The notes under the pieces are model-generated. The model was not told the DNA's origin. It did no database searches and was given only the letters and a program-made list of their open reading frames with translations. 10,872 nucleotides of DNA, taken from assembly GCA_001795035.1 (NCBI GenBank), contig MGMW01000092.1, positions 1-10,872 on the forward strand. The letters run 5' to 3'. This document shows, in pieces, positions 1 to 5,907 of this stretch (position 1 is its first letter; every line of letters starts with the position of its first letter). The position numbers and the translations under genes are program-made. The stretch comes from Chloroflexi bacterium RBG_13_53_26. Lineage in GTDB: Bacteria > Chloroflexota > Dehalococcoidia > UBA2247 > RBG-13-53-26.

Positions 1-15
1 ATGGGGAGGTAGTGT

Positions 16-102
16 GTGCCGGCTGAACCGGAGGCGGCTGGGGCAACCGCATGTTGTTCAGGTGTCGTGAGAGTGCAACTTAAGGAGGACATTGTCAGAT
101 GA
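16..102 (+). CDS. Possible 28-residue leader peptide (doubtful)
   Basis: A GTG-initiated frame of 28 codons begins six bases after a good Shine-Dalgarno core (GGAGG at 5-9, within GGGGAGGT at 3-10). Its TGA stop overlaps the ATG of the next gene in an ATGA arrangement, which is the classic form of translational coupling. An in-frame TAG lies just upstream at 10-12, so it is not the tail of a longer frame. The predicted peptide (starts VPAEPEAAG, contains a Cys-Cys pair) resembles nothing I recognise, and the frame is short enough to arise by chance. The Shine-Dalgarno of the following gene lies within it. I list it because the signals at both ends are good, not because the product is convincing. 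Confidence 0.15.
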   Translation: MPAEPEAAGATACCSGVVRVQLKEDIVR

Positions 103-599
103 AAACGAGAATGATGGCAATTGCAGTAACCGCGTTGGCCGTGGTGGTCGTGATGGTGCTGGTAGCTGGTGGCTGCAGCCTTGATTCCAACGGAACAGGT
201 GTGGAAATCAAACCTACGTGGACCCCTGCCCAGATAGAGGGAGACCAGATTTCAATCCCCAAAGGGGAGGTGGATGATGGCAATATGATTCACTTCAGGG
301 TGGAACAGCAGGGTGACAGCATGGTCTTCATGGCTTATCGCCTGGGCGAAGAGATCTACCTCAGGGCCAGTATCTGTCCACCATGTCGATCTGAGAGCTT
401 CTCCCTGGCCGGCGGGACTCTGGTCTGCAATACCTGTGGTACTAGATTCAGGGCAACCACGGGTGACGGAATCTCCGGTGCCTGCAAGAGCTACCCCAAG
501 GCTGAAGTGGCTTACGCTGTTACTGGTGACAGGGTGATAGCGAGCATGAATGATCTTGTAACCGCATATCAGAACACCGAAATCGCTGGTCGGCCCTGA
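99..599 (+). CDS. DUF2318-like cysteine-rich exported (lipo)protein
   Basis: A 166-residue protein with an N-terminal signal: basic MKTR, a hydrophobic run at about 7-23, then AGGC with Cys26 as the likely lipidated residue. This lipobox is imperfect, with Ala at -3 where Leu is usual. The mature domain carries CPPC (93-96), CNTCGTRF (110-117) and a last Cys129 in GACKSYP. This pattern matches the DUF2318 / FtrD-like family of membrane-linked proteins thought to bind metal or an Fe-S cluster. The family has been linked to iron transport or extracytoplasmic electron transfer, but the role here is not shown by the sequence. The start is supported by AAGGAGGA at 82-89, nine bases before the ATG. 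It is the first confident gene of the plus-strand block, 66 bp before cysteine synthase. Whether it is co-transcribed with it is uncertain, as no terminator or promoter is evident between them. Confidence 0.75.
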   Translation: MKTRMMAIAVTALAVVVVMVLVAGGCSLDSNGTGVEIKPTWTPAQIEGDQISIPKGEVDDGNMIHFRVEQQGDSMVFMAYRLGEEIYLRASICPPCRSESFSLAGGTLVCNTCGTRFRATTGDGISGACKSYPKAEVAYAVTGDRVIASMNDLVTAYQNTEIAGRP

Positions 600-665
600 C
601 ACGTAACCCTGTTCATCTTGGCCGTTTGACCGGCGTGGGACTAAGGAATACAGGAGGGTGGCACA

Positions 666-1673
666 ATGCACGCTGTTGAGAAGATGCGCTATAAGACCGT
701 GGAGATGCCTAGGCTCAGCAGGGGAATAGCCAAGGATAGCTCGGAGCTCATTGGCAACACTCCGCTGGTGAGGCTGAACCGCATAACCGAGGGAGTGGGT
801 GGGGAGGTTCTGGCCAAGCTGGAGTCCTTCAATCCCCTGGGCAGTGTCAAGGACAGGATTGGCATGGCCATGATCGCGGATGCGGAGGAGAAACACCTGC
901 TGAACAAGGACTCCGTAGTCATCGAGCCTACCAGTGGCAACACCGGGGTTGCCCTGGCTTTTGTCTGTGCCGCTCGTGGATACAGGCTGATGTTGGTGAT
1001 GCCCGATACCATGTCGGTGGAGCGCCGGCAGATTCTGCGGATTCTCGGGGCTGAGTTGGTGCTGACTTCAGGATCGCAGGGGATGGCAGGAGCCGTCCGG
1101 AAGGCGGAGGAGTTGATTTCCACAACCCCCAATTCCTTCATGCCCCAGCAGTTCAAGAACCCGTCGAATCCGGAGATACACCGGCTGACCACTGCCGAAG
1201 AGATCTGGCGGGATACCGACGGGAAAGTAGATATCCTGGTCTCCGGTGTGGGTACTGGGGGCACAATCACCGGGGTCTCGGAGGTCATAAAGGCGCGGAA
1301 GCCCGGGTTCTGGACGGTTGCCGTGGAGCCTGCAGCCTCACCAGTCCTCTCCGGCGGACAAGCTGGGCCACACAAAATTCAGGGCATCGGGGCTGGCTTT
1401 GTGCCCGCGGTGCTCAGAACGGAACTGATCGATGAGATCATCAAGGTCACCAATGAAGATGCCGGTGAAACGACAGTGCGCTTGGCTAGAGAAGAAGGTA
1501 TACTGGCAGGCATCTCTTCTGGGGCGGCAGCCTGGGCTGCTCTGCAGGTGGCCCGAAGGCCAGAGAACAGGGACAAGGTGATTGTCGTAGTCCTGCCCGA
1601 CACAGGGGAACGTTACCTCAGCACATGGGTCTTTCAGGAAAGCAGCCACGAGGCCCAGAAGAAGAATCCCTGA
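666..1673 (+). CDS. cysK: Cysteine synthase (O-acetylserine sulfhydrylase)
   Basis: A 335-residue fold-type II PLP enzyme that makes cysteine from O-acetylserine and sulfide in the cytoplasm. Visible motifs in order: ELIGNTPLVRL (27-37), the PLP-binding lysine in GSVKDR (Lys62), the substrate loop TSGNTG (89-94), the phosphate-binding glycine loop GVGTGGT (194-200), KIQGIGAGFVP (237-247), and GISSGAAA with Ser285 facing the pyridine nitrogen, then PDTGERY (311-317). The HKIQGIGAGF signature favours CysK-type cysteine synthase over threonine dehydratase-like relatives. About 25 residues precede the conserved core, making it slightly longer than the usual 300-310. AGGAGG at 652-657, eight bases before the ATG, supports this start. 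The next gene, a cystathionine gamma-synthase/lyase, follows after 24 bp. That pairing resembles the reverse-transsulfuration pair mccA-mccB of Bacillus, so a cystathionine beta-synthase activity, or use of a thiocarboxylated carrier as in CysM, cannot be excluded by sequence. Confidence 0.92.
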   Translation: MHAVEKMRYKTVEMPRLSRGIAKDSSELIGNTPLVRLNRITEGVGGEVLAKLESFNPLGSVKDRIGMAMIADAEEKHLLNKDSVVIEPTSGNTGVALAFVCAARGYRLMLVMPDTMSVERRQILRILGAELVLTSGSQGMAGAVRKAEELISTTPNSFMPQQFKNPSNPEIHRLTTAEEIWRDTDGKVDILVSGVGTGGTITGVSEVIKARKPGFWTVAVEPAASPVLSGGQAGPHKIQGIGAGFVPAVLRTELIDEIIKVTNEDAGETTVRLAREEGILAGISSGAAAWAALQVARRPENRDKVIVVVLPDTGERYLSTWVFQESSHEAQKKNP

Positions 1674-1697
1674 CAAGCACTGGGGAGGTAAGGAAGA

Positions 1698-2840
1698 ATG
1701 AGATTTGAGACGCTGGCAATTCATGCTGCGGGAGGGCCCGATTCAGCCACTGGGGCTCTGATACCTCCTATCTACCAGACATCCACCTTCGTCTTCGAAG
1801 ATGTGGGCAGAACCAGGGGGTATGACTATTCCAGGACTTCAAACCCGACCAGAAGTGCGCTTGAGAAGACCGTTGCGGCTCTGGAGGGGGGCAAAGCTGG
1901 GTTCGCCTTCGCCACCGGAATGGCCGCTGAAGCCACTGTGATCTGCCTTCTGGGGCAGGGCGACCATGTGATATGCGGGGATGATGTGTATGGCGGGACC
2001 TATCGCCTCTTTCAGAGCGTGATGACCGGGTTTGGCCTGGAGTTCTCGTTCCTGAGAATGGACGAACGCAGACGGATTGAGGACGCCATAAGGCCCAGCA
2101 CGAAGATGCTGTGGATAGAGACGCCGTCCAATCCGCTTCTCAACATCGTTGATCTTGAGATGGCCGTTGGCATTGCCAGAAAACACGGTTTGATGACTGT
2201 CGTGGACAATACCTTCGCCACTCCCTGCTTTCTGCGGCCCATCGAATACGGTGTCGACGTGGTGGTGCATTCGACTACCAAGTACCTCAATGGGCATTGC
2301 GATGTTGTAGGAGGTGCGGTGGTGACATCCTCCGATGAGTTGGCATCGCGGGTGCAGTTTCTGCTGAACACCATGGGGACCTGTGCATCCCCGTTTGACT
2401 GCTGGCTGGTGTTGAGAGGTATCAAGACCCTTCCCATCAGGATGAAGCAGCAGGAGGAGAACGCGACTGCTGTGGCGACATACCTGAATGACCACCCAAA
2501 GGTACGTAGGGTCTTCTATCCGGGGCTCGAATCTCACCCCGGCCATGACATTGCACGGAGACAGATGAAGGGGTTTGGGGCCATGGTGTCGTTTGAGATC
2601 AAGGGTGGCAGCGAATCCGTCTGCTCGTTCCTAAGGAAGGTAAAGGTTTTTGCGCTTGCAGAGTCCCTTGGAGGTGTGGACTCTCTGGTGGAACACCCTG
2701 CCACAATGAGCCACGCCTCCATGCCGGAGTCAATCAGAAATGGCGTGGGCATAACCGGGGAACTGATCCGCCTGTCGGTCGGCTTGGAGAATGTTGATGA
2801 TCTCGTCGAGGATCTGGAACAGGCATTGGGCGATGTCTAG
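1698..2840 (+). CDS. Cystathionine gamma-synthase / gamma-lyase family PLP enzyme
   Basis: A 380-residue member of the Cys/Met-metabolism PLP family (fold type I). Signatures: the N-terminal PPIYQTSTF (23-31), YDYSRTSNPTR (42-52) whose Tyr and Arg bind cofactor phosphate of the neighbouring subunit, ATGMAA (72-77), VVDNTFATP (168-176) with the Asp that contacts the pyridine nitrogen, and the Schiff-base lysine in HSTTKYLNGH (Lys195). Near the C-terminus come SLGGVDSLVEHPATMSHA and the substrate-carboxylate region IRLSVGLEN. Length of about 380 fits cystathionine gamma-synthase, cystathionine gamma-lyase or methionine gamma-lyase better than the longer O-acetylhomoserine sulfhydrylases (about 430). 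Sequence alone does not separate synthase from lyase. GGAGGT at 1684-1689, eight bases before the ATG, fixes the start. It lies 24 bp after cysteine synthase, so the two probably act together in cysteine-homocysteine exchange. Its 3' end overlaps a possible small ORF. Confidence 0.9.
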   Translation: MRFETLAIHAAGGPDSATGALIPPIYQTSTFVFEDVGRTRGYDYSRTSNPTRSALEKTVAALEGGKAGFAFATGMAAEATVICLLGQGDHVICGDDVYGGTYRLFQSVMTGFGLEFSFLRMDERRRIEDAIRPSTKMLWIETPSNPLLNIVDLEMAVGIARKHGLMTVVDNTFATPCFLRPIEYGVDVVVHSTTKYLNGHCDVVGGAVVTSSDELASRVQFLLNTMGTCASPFDCWLVLRGIKTLPIRMKQQEENATAVATYLNDHPKVRRVFYPGLESHPGHDIARRQMKGFGAMVSFEIKGGSESVCSFLRKVKVFALAESLGGVDSLVEHPATMSHASMPESIRNGVGITGELIRLSVGLENVDDLVEDLEQALGDV

Positions 2841-2952
2841 GTGGCTGAGCCTTCTGCATCCCAGGGTCGATCCCTTCTGGAAGGCCTTCTATACAGCCTT
2901 GGAGCAAAAGTATGGTCTGGCAGGTAGGGCCAGACCTTGGGCGGAGAACTGA
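2833..2952 (+). CDS. Candidate 39-residue small protein, unrecognised
   Basis: An ATG at 2833 overlaps the end of the preceding PLP-enzyme gene by 8 bp and opens a 39-codon frame that stops with TGA 13 bp before the preferred threonine synthase start. The peptide begins MSRWLSLLHPRVDPFW and ends ARPWAEN. It is rich in aromatic and hydrophobic residues, with a plausible amphipathic helix in the middle (FYTALEQKYG). By hand count about two thirds of its codons end in G or C, similar to the neighbouring genes, and the protein looks less random than typical intergenic frames. Against it: no strong Shine-Dalgarno precedes the ATG, so it would depend on translational coupling, and I recognise no family. 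If real, it argues that threonine synthase begins downstream at 2966. Alternatives are a fragment of a decayed gene or chance. Confidence 0.35.
   Translation: MSRWLSLLHPRVDPFWKAFYTALEQKYGLAGRARPWAEN
2914..2936 (+). repeat. Perfect 8-bp hairpin before threonine synthase
   Basis: GGTCTGGC at 2914-2921 is followed, after a 7-base loop, by its exact reverse complement GCCAGACC at 2929-2936. The stem is GC-rich and ends 29 bases before the preferred threonine synthase ATG. No T-tract follows, so it is not a standard intrinsic terminator. It could be an mRNA processing or attenuation element in the 125-base stretch between the two genes, or part of the possible small coding sequence that overlaps it. 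A ten-base palindrome, GAAGGCCTTC, lies nearby at 2880-2889. Confidence 0.4.
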
Positions 2953-2953
2953 C

Positions 2954-2957
2954 GGAG
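2954..2957 (+). promoter_or_regulatory. Ribosome binding site choosing the threonine synthase start
   Basis: GGAG (in ACGGAG) lies eight bases before the ATG at 2966, an ideal distance. A second GGAG at 2901-2904 precedes an in-frame ATG at 2912 by seven bases, so both starts have a signal. The conserved zinc-ribbon-like region of the protein begins within a few residues of the 2966 start, and the 18 residues added by the earlier start look unrelated to the family. I therefore prefer 2966. Confidence 0.55.
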
Positions 2958-2965
2958 TTCAGTAT

Positions 2966-4210
2966 ATGTCCTACGCAACGAGTTTACGCTGTCGGAAGTG
3001 TGGTGGTGAGTATCCGCTTCAAGCGGTGAATCTGTGCGATTTCTGCTTCAGTCCCCTGGATGTGGCTTATGACTACAAGGCCATGTCGAAGCGGGTAAGC
3101 CGCCAGGCTCTGAGTAGTGGTCCCGCCAGCATGTGGCGCTACCAGGACCTGTTGCCGGTCGACGGCCCGGTGGTCGACATAGGCACGGGCTTCACCCCTC
3201 TGACAAAGTGCGACGGCCTGGCTCGGGAGTTGGGGCTGGAACAACTCTACATCAAGAATGACTGTCTCAATCCCACCTATTCCTTCAAAGACCGGGCAGT
3301 TGCAGTTGCCATTACCAAAGCGAGGGAGTTGGGCTTTCATACCGTTGCCTGTGCCTCCACAGGCAATCTGGCCGCCAGTGTCGCCGCTCACGCTGCCAAA
3401 GCGGGTCTCCAGGCCTATGTCTTCATCCCGGCGGATATAGAGACAGGTAAGGTCGTAGGCACCGCGGTGTACGGACCGACGGTTGTCGCCGTTCAAGGTA
3501 GCTATGACAAGGTCAATGTCCTTTGCCATAGGCTGGCCGAAACCTATGAATGGGGCTTCATCAACATCAGTCTGCGTTCCTACTATGCAGAAGGGAGCAA
3601 GACGCTGGGCTATGAGATAGCTGAGCAATTGAACTGGCGTTCGCCCGATTGCATCGTTGCCCCCTCTGCCTCCGGGCTGCTCTTTACCCGAATCTGGAAG
3701 GGGCTGAACGAGTTGTCCATGCTCGGTTTGATTGATCCTGTCAATACCCACATGAACCTTATCCAGGCTTCTGGCAGTTCACCCATCGTCAATGCCTTCA
3801 AAGCTGGCACGCTTCATGTCCACCCCGTGGAGCCTCATACTATCGCCAAATCCATAGCTGTTGGCAATCCAGCCGATGGCTACTATGCGCTGAGGGCTGT
3901 CAGAGAATCTGGCGGAACCGCTGCTGCAGTCAGTGATGAAGAGATCGTTGCTGGCATGAAGCTCCTAGCCCGGACAGAGGGCATCTTCGCTGAGACTGCA
4001 GGTGGGGTCGTTATCGCCGGGCTGAAGAACATGGTAAGATCAGGAGAGATCAAGCGCGATGATCTGACTGTGGCTTGCATTACAGCCGCCGGACTCAAGA
4101 CTCAAGAGGTGGTCTCAGACGTTATTCAACCCATCGTCATCCAACCCACCTTGGAGTCGTTCCAGGAAAGGGTCGAAATGTCTTGCGTAGCAGCCGCAGA
4201 GGTTCGATAG
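2966..4210 (+). CDS. thrC: Threonine synthase
   Basis: A 414-residue PLP enzyme converting O-phosphohomoserine to threonine, the last step of threonine synthesis. The N-terminus (residues about 9-28) is a small Cys-rich element, CRKC then CDFC, of the CxxC...CxxC kind found in many archaeal and bacterial threonine synthases of the shorter class. The PLP-binding lysine is in SFKDR (Lys108 from this start), followed by ASTGNLAASVAAHAAKAG, where the substrate and cofactor are held, and the later ETAGGVVIAGL, typical of the family. An in-frame ATG at 2912 would add 18 atypical residues running through a hairpin. The Shine-Dalgarno at 2954-2957 favours the shorter form. The stop codon overlaps the ribosome binding site of the NIL-domain gene, so these two are clearly co-translated. 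Phosphohomoserine is a branch point towards methionine, which fits the neighbouring sulfur-amino-acid genes. Confidence 0.9.
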   Translation: MSYATSLRCRKCGGEYPLQAVNLCDFCFSPLDVAYDYKAMSKRVSRQALSSGPASMWRYQDLLPVDGPVVDIGTGFTPLTKCDGLARELGLEQLYIKNDCLNPTYSFKDRAVAVAITKARELGFHTVACASTGNLAASVAAHAAKAGLQAYVFIPADIETGKVVGTAVYGPTVVAVQGSYDKVNVLCHRLAETYEWGFINISLRSYYAEGSKTLGYEIAEQLNWRSPDCIVAPSASGLLFTRIWKGLNELSMLGLIDPVNTHMNLIQASGSSPIVNAFKAGTLHVHPVEPHTIAKSIAVGNPADGYYALRAVRESGGTAAAVSDEEIVAGMKLLARTEGIFAETAGGVVIAGLKNMVRSGEIKRDDLTVACITAAGLKTQEVVSDVIQPIVIQPTLESFQERVEMSCVAAAEVR

Positions 4211-4218
4211 GAGGGGCA

Positions 4219-4461
4219 ATGTCAAAAAGACGGGTGATGTTCACCTTCCCCCCGGAGCGTATTGAGGAGCCTGTCATCTACTTGCTCGGCCACCAGTTCG
4301 GGGTGGTGACCAATATTCGCCGCGCCGATGTAACTGAGAACAAAGGTTGGGTGGTTCTGGAACTAGAGGGCACAGACGAGAACATCGACAGAGGCATTGC
4401 CTGGGTGTCCGCCAAAGGCATAAGAGTCGATTCTGCTTCAGGCGATGTTGTTGAGGGATAG
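4219..4461 (+). CDS. Free-standing NIL-domain protein
   Basis: An 80-residue protein made up almost entirely of one NIL domain. Visible landmarks: VMFTFPPERIEEPVIYLL (6-23), the FGVVTNIRRADV segment (27-38) that gives the family its name, GWVVLELEG (43-51), and IAWVSAKGIRV (60-70). NIL domains form a small ferredoxin-like alpha-beta fold. They occur at the C-terminus of the methionine ABC transporter ATPase MetN, where they bind methionine, and at the N-terminus of 4Fe-4S proteins implicated in homocysteine formation in methanogens and other anaerobes. Here there is neither an ATPase nor a cluster domain. AGGAGG at 4209-4214 overlaps the thrC stop, four bases before the ATG, so translation is coupled to thrC. 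I infer a role in sensing or handling methionine or homocysteine; this is not demonstrated. Confidence 0.8.
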   Translation: MSKRRVMFTFPPERIEEPVIYLLGHQFGVVTNIRRADVTENKGWVVLELEGTDENIDRGIAWVSAKGIRVDSASGDVVEG

Positions 4462-4478
4462 AGTCGAGCAAGGCGGAG

Positions 4479-5585
4479 ATGAGAGGACTCTATATCCACG
4501 TACCCTTCTGCATCAGCAAGTGTGCCTATTGTGATTTCTACTCTCTGGCGGACCGATCGGACCTCATCGACTCTTATGTTGGCGCTGTGCTCGACGAGGC
4601 CAGGGCCTATTCCGGCCTGTCATTCGATACCCTTTACCTGGGTGGTGGAACACCCAGCCTTCTTGGTGCGGAAGGTTTGAAGAAGTTGCTCCACGGTCTT
4701 CGTCAGGCATTCGATCTCTCAGGAATGATCGAGGCCACCATTGAAGTCAATCCTGAATCGGCTAACGTTGATTTGCTTCAGGCTGCCGTAGATTCTGGCC
4801 TGAACCGTGTGTCGGTCGGCGTGCAGTCGCTTGTGGATGGGGAACTTCAGAGGGTGGGCAGAATTCACAATGCGGCAGAGGCTATCGCGACAGTCGAACG
4901 AGCCGGGAGTTTTGGTTTCGGGGGCATCTCCGCCGATGTTATCGTTGGCCTGCCCGGTCAGCGATGGCCGATGCTTCATTTCACTCTGATGACTTTAGCA
5001 GCCCTCGGTGTGAATCATCTCTCTGTGTACTGTCTGTCGCTGGAGGACGGTACACGGTTGGCGGCGAATCCGCCGCATGATCTGCCCTCTGGCGATGAAC
5101 AAGCTGAGCTTTTCGAAGAAGCCAGGTGCTTTCTGGAGGGTCTGGGCTTTCTTCACTATGAGATATCCAACTTTGCCCTTGAGGGCCATGAGTGTCTGCA
5201 TAACCTGAACTACTGGCGTGGCGGCGACTATCTGGGGCTCGGCCCTGCGGCAGCCTCGCATATCGAGGGCAAGCGCTTCAAGAATCGCAGCGATCTGGAA
5301 GCTTATCTTCGCCATCCTGCCGGGCTTGTGGATGAGGTCGAAGAACTGGGTCCTAGAGACAAAGCTGCTGAAGAAGCTATGCTGCGATTGCGGCTGCTTT
5401 CTGAAGGTCTGGTGGCTGATGAGCTTGTCAGGCGGTACGGTGTTGATACCACTGCTGACCTGCTCCGCAGATTTGACGATATGGTCAATGAGGGACTGCT
5501 TACCCGCGATGGCTCGACATACTGTCTGGCCCGTTCCAGAGTGCTTACCTCCAACCCCATATTCGCCAGGGTCCTGGGGTTATAG
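4479..5585 (+). CDS. hemW: HemW-type radical SAM protein (heme chaperone)
   Basis: A 368-residue radical SAM protein. The N-terminus reads YIHVPFC, and the cluster motif CISKCAYC (Cys11, Cys15, Cys18) is CxxxCxxC, coordinating [4Fe-4S] and SAM. GGGTPS (55-60) is the SAM-binding glycine motif. Further HemW/HemN-family landmarks are EVNPES, NRVSVGVQS, DVIVGLPGQ, HLSVYCLSLEDGT, HYEISNFA and NYWRGGDYLGLGPAA, then a C-terminal winged-helix-like region (about 295-360). The family was long annotated as oxygen-independent coproporphyrinogen III oxidase, but HemW lacks the N-terminal extension of true HemN and is regarded as a heme-binding chaperone. The length and the start directly at the catalytic domain fit HemW. 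It starts 17 bp after the NIL gene, with AAGG at 4470-4473 as a short-range ribosome binding site. It is the last gene of the plus-strand block. Confidence 0.87.
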   Translation: MRGLYIHVPFCISKCAYCDFYSLADRSDLIDSYVGAVLDEARAYSGLSFDTLYLGGGTPSLLGAEGLKKLLHGLRQAFDLSGMIEATIEVNPESANVDLLQAAVDSGLNRVSVGVQSLVDGELQRVGRIHNAAEAIATVERAGSFGFGGISADVIVGLPGQRWPMLHFTLMTLAALGVNHLSVYCLSLEDGTRLAANPPHDLPSGDEQAELFEEARCFLEGLGFLHYEISNFALEGHECLHNLNYWRGGDYLGLGPAAASHIEGKRFKNRSDLEAYLRHPAGLVDEVEELGPRDKAAEEAMLRLRLLSEGLVADELVRRYGVDTTADLLRRFDDMVNEGLLTRDGSTYCLARSRVLTSNPIFARVLGL

Positions 5586-5604
5586 GATAGTCGCGGGCCG
5601 AATA

Positions 5605-5832
5605 CTACTCTTCGATAGTTATCTCGATGCTGTCTTCGATAACTATCTCGAAGGGACACTCGATAGCCCCCGTGGGGCAGACAAGTTCACATTCCGTGCA
5701 ATAGCCGCAGGACTCTACTTCGATAATCTTGATAACATTCCTCACCAGTACCAGCGCTCCGCATTCACACACGGTCAGACATAGCCCGCATCCGTTGCAT
5801 AACGCTTCGTGCAAGAGAGGCTTCACAAGCAT
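5605..5832 (-). CDS. Small 2x[4Fe-4S] ferredoxin
   Basis: A 75-residue electron carrier with two complete CxxCxxCxxxC cluster motifs: Cys12, 15, 18, 22 and Cys42, 45, 48, 52. The second ends in the usual CPTGA. The first ends in CECGA, where Glu and an extra Cys24 replace the usual Pro-x-Gly context. A tenth cysteine (Cys59) follows. The C-terminus is a short acidic, isoleucine-rich tail of alternating Ile and Glu residues. A GGAG core (plus-strand CTCC at 5839-5842) lies six bases upstream of the ATG. It sits 75 bp downstream of the Crp/Fnr gene on the same strand and converges with hemW (19 bp between stops). Its redox partner is unknown; the nearby flavoprotein and rubrerythrin system is a reasonable candidate, as is the separately encoded NIL-domain protein. 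Confidence 0.88.
   Translation of the reverse strand: MLVKPLLHEALCNGCGLCLTVCECGALVLVRNVIKIIEVESCGYCTECELVCPTGAIECPFEIVIEDSIEITIEE
5614..5647. repeat. 10-bp inverted repeat at the hemW/ferredoxin convergence
   Basis: GATAGTTATC at 5614-5623 and its exact reverse complement GATAACTATC at 5638-5647 are separated by 14 bases. They lie within the last codons of the ferredoxin gene and just past the end of hemW. Because each arm is nearly self-complementary, the two also form a near direct repeat, reflected in the repeated Ile-Glu tail of the ferredoxin. The AT-rich stem without a T-tract makes a canonical terminator unlikely, although the location between convergent genes is where a bidirectional transcript-end structure would be expected. 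Confidence 0.45.
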
Positions 5833-5907
5833 CCTAAACTCCGCATACTTCGGTTGATCTTAGCACGTGGTTCAGTGAGAGGTATGTGATATTTGTCTCC
5901 ATGGTGA

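Noticed and set aside
1..98. Riboswitch-like or T-box-like leader before the sulfur-metabolism genes
   Set aside because: I looked for SAM, cobalamin, TPP and T-box conserved cores and saw none; the CCGG-rich pairs are short and not convincing.
252..896. A 214-codon antisense frame across the lipoprotein and the start of cysteine synthase
   Set aside because: It opposes two well-supported genes, and its translation shows no recognisable domain and the look of a reverse-strand shadow.
2912..2965. An upstream in-frame ATG for threonine synthase at 2912
   Set aside because: The added 18 residues do not resemble the family and run through a hairpin and the candidate small ORF. The ATG at 2966 has a well-placed ribosome binding site and starts near the conserved region.
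5218..5784. A 188-codon plus-strand frame over the hemW end and the ferredoxin
   Set aside because: It lies out of frame within hemW and antisense to a ferredoxin with eight correctly spaced cluster cysteines, so it is a shadow.
5857..5865. A TGCTAAGAT extended -10-like sequence upstream of the ferredoxin on the minus strand
   Set aside because: No matching -35 is present at the right distance, and the ferredoxin may simply be read from the regulator's promoter.
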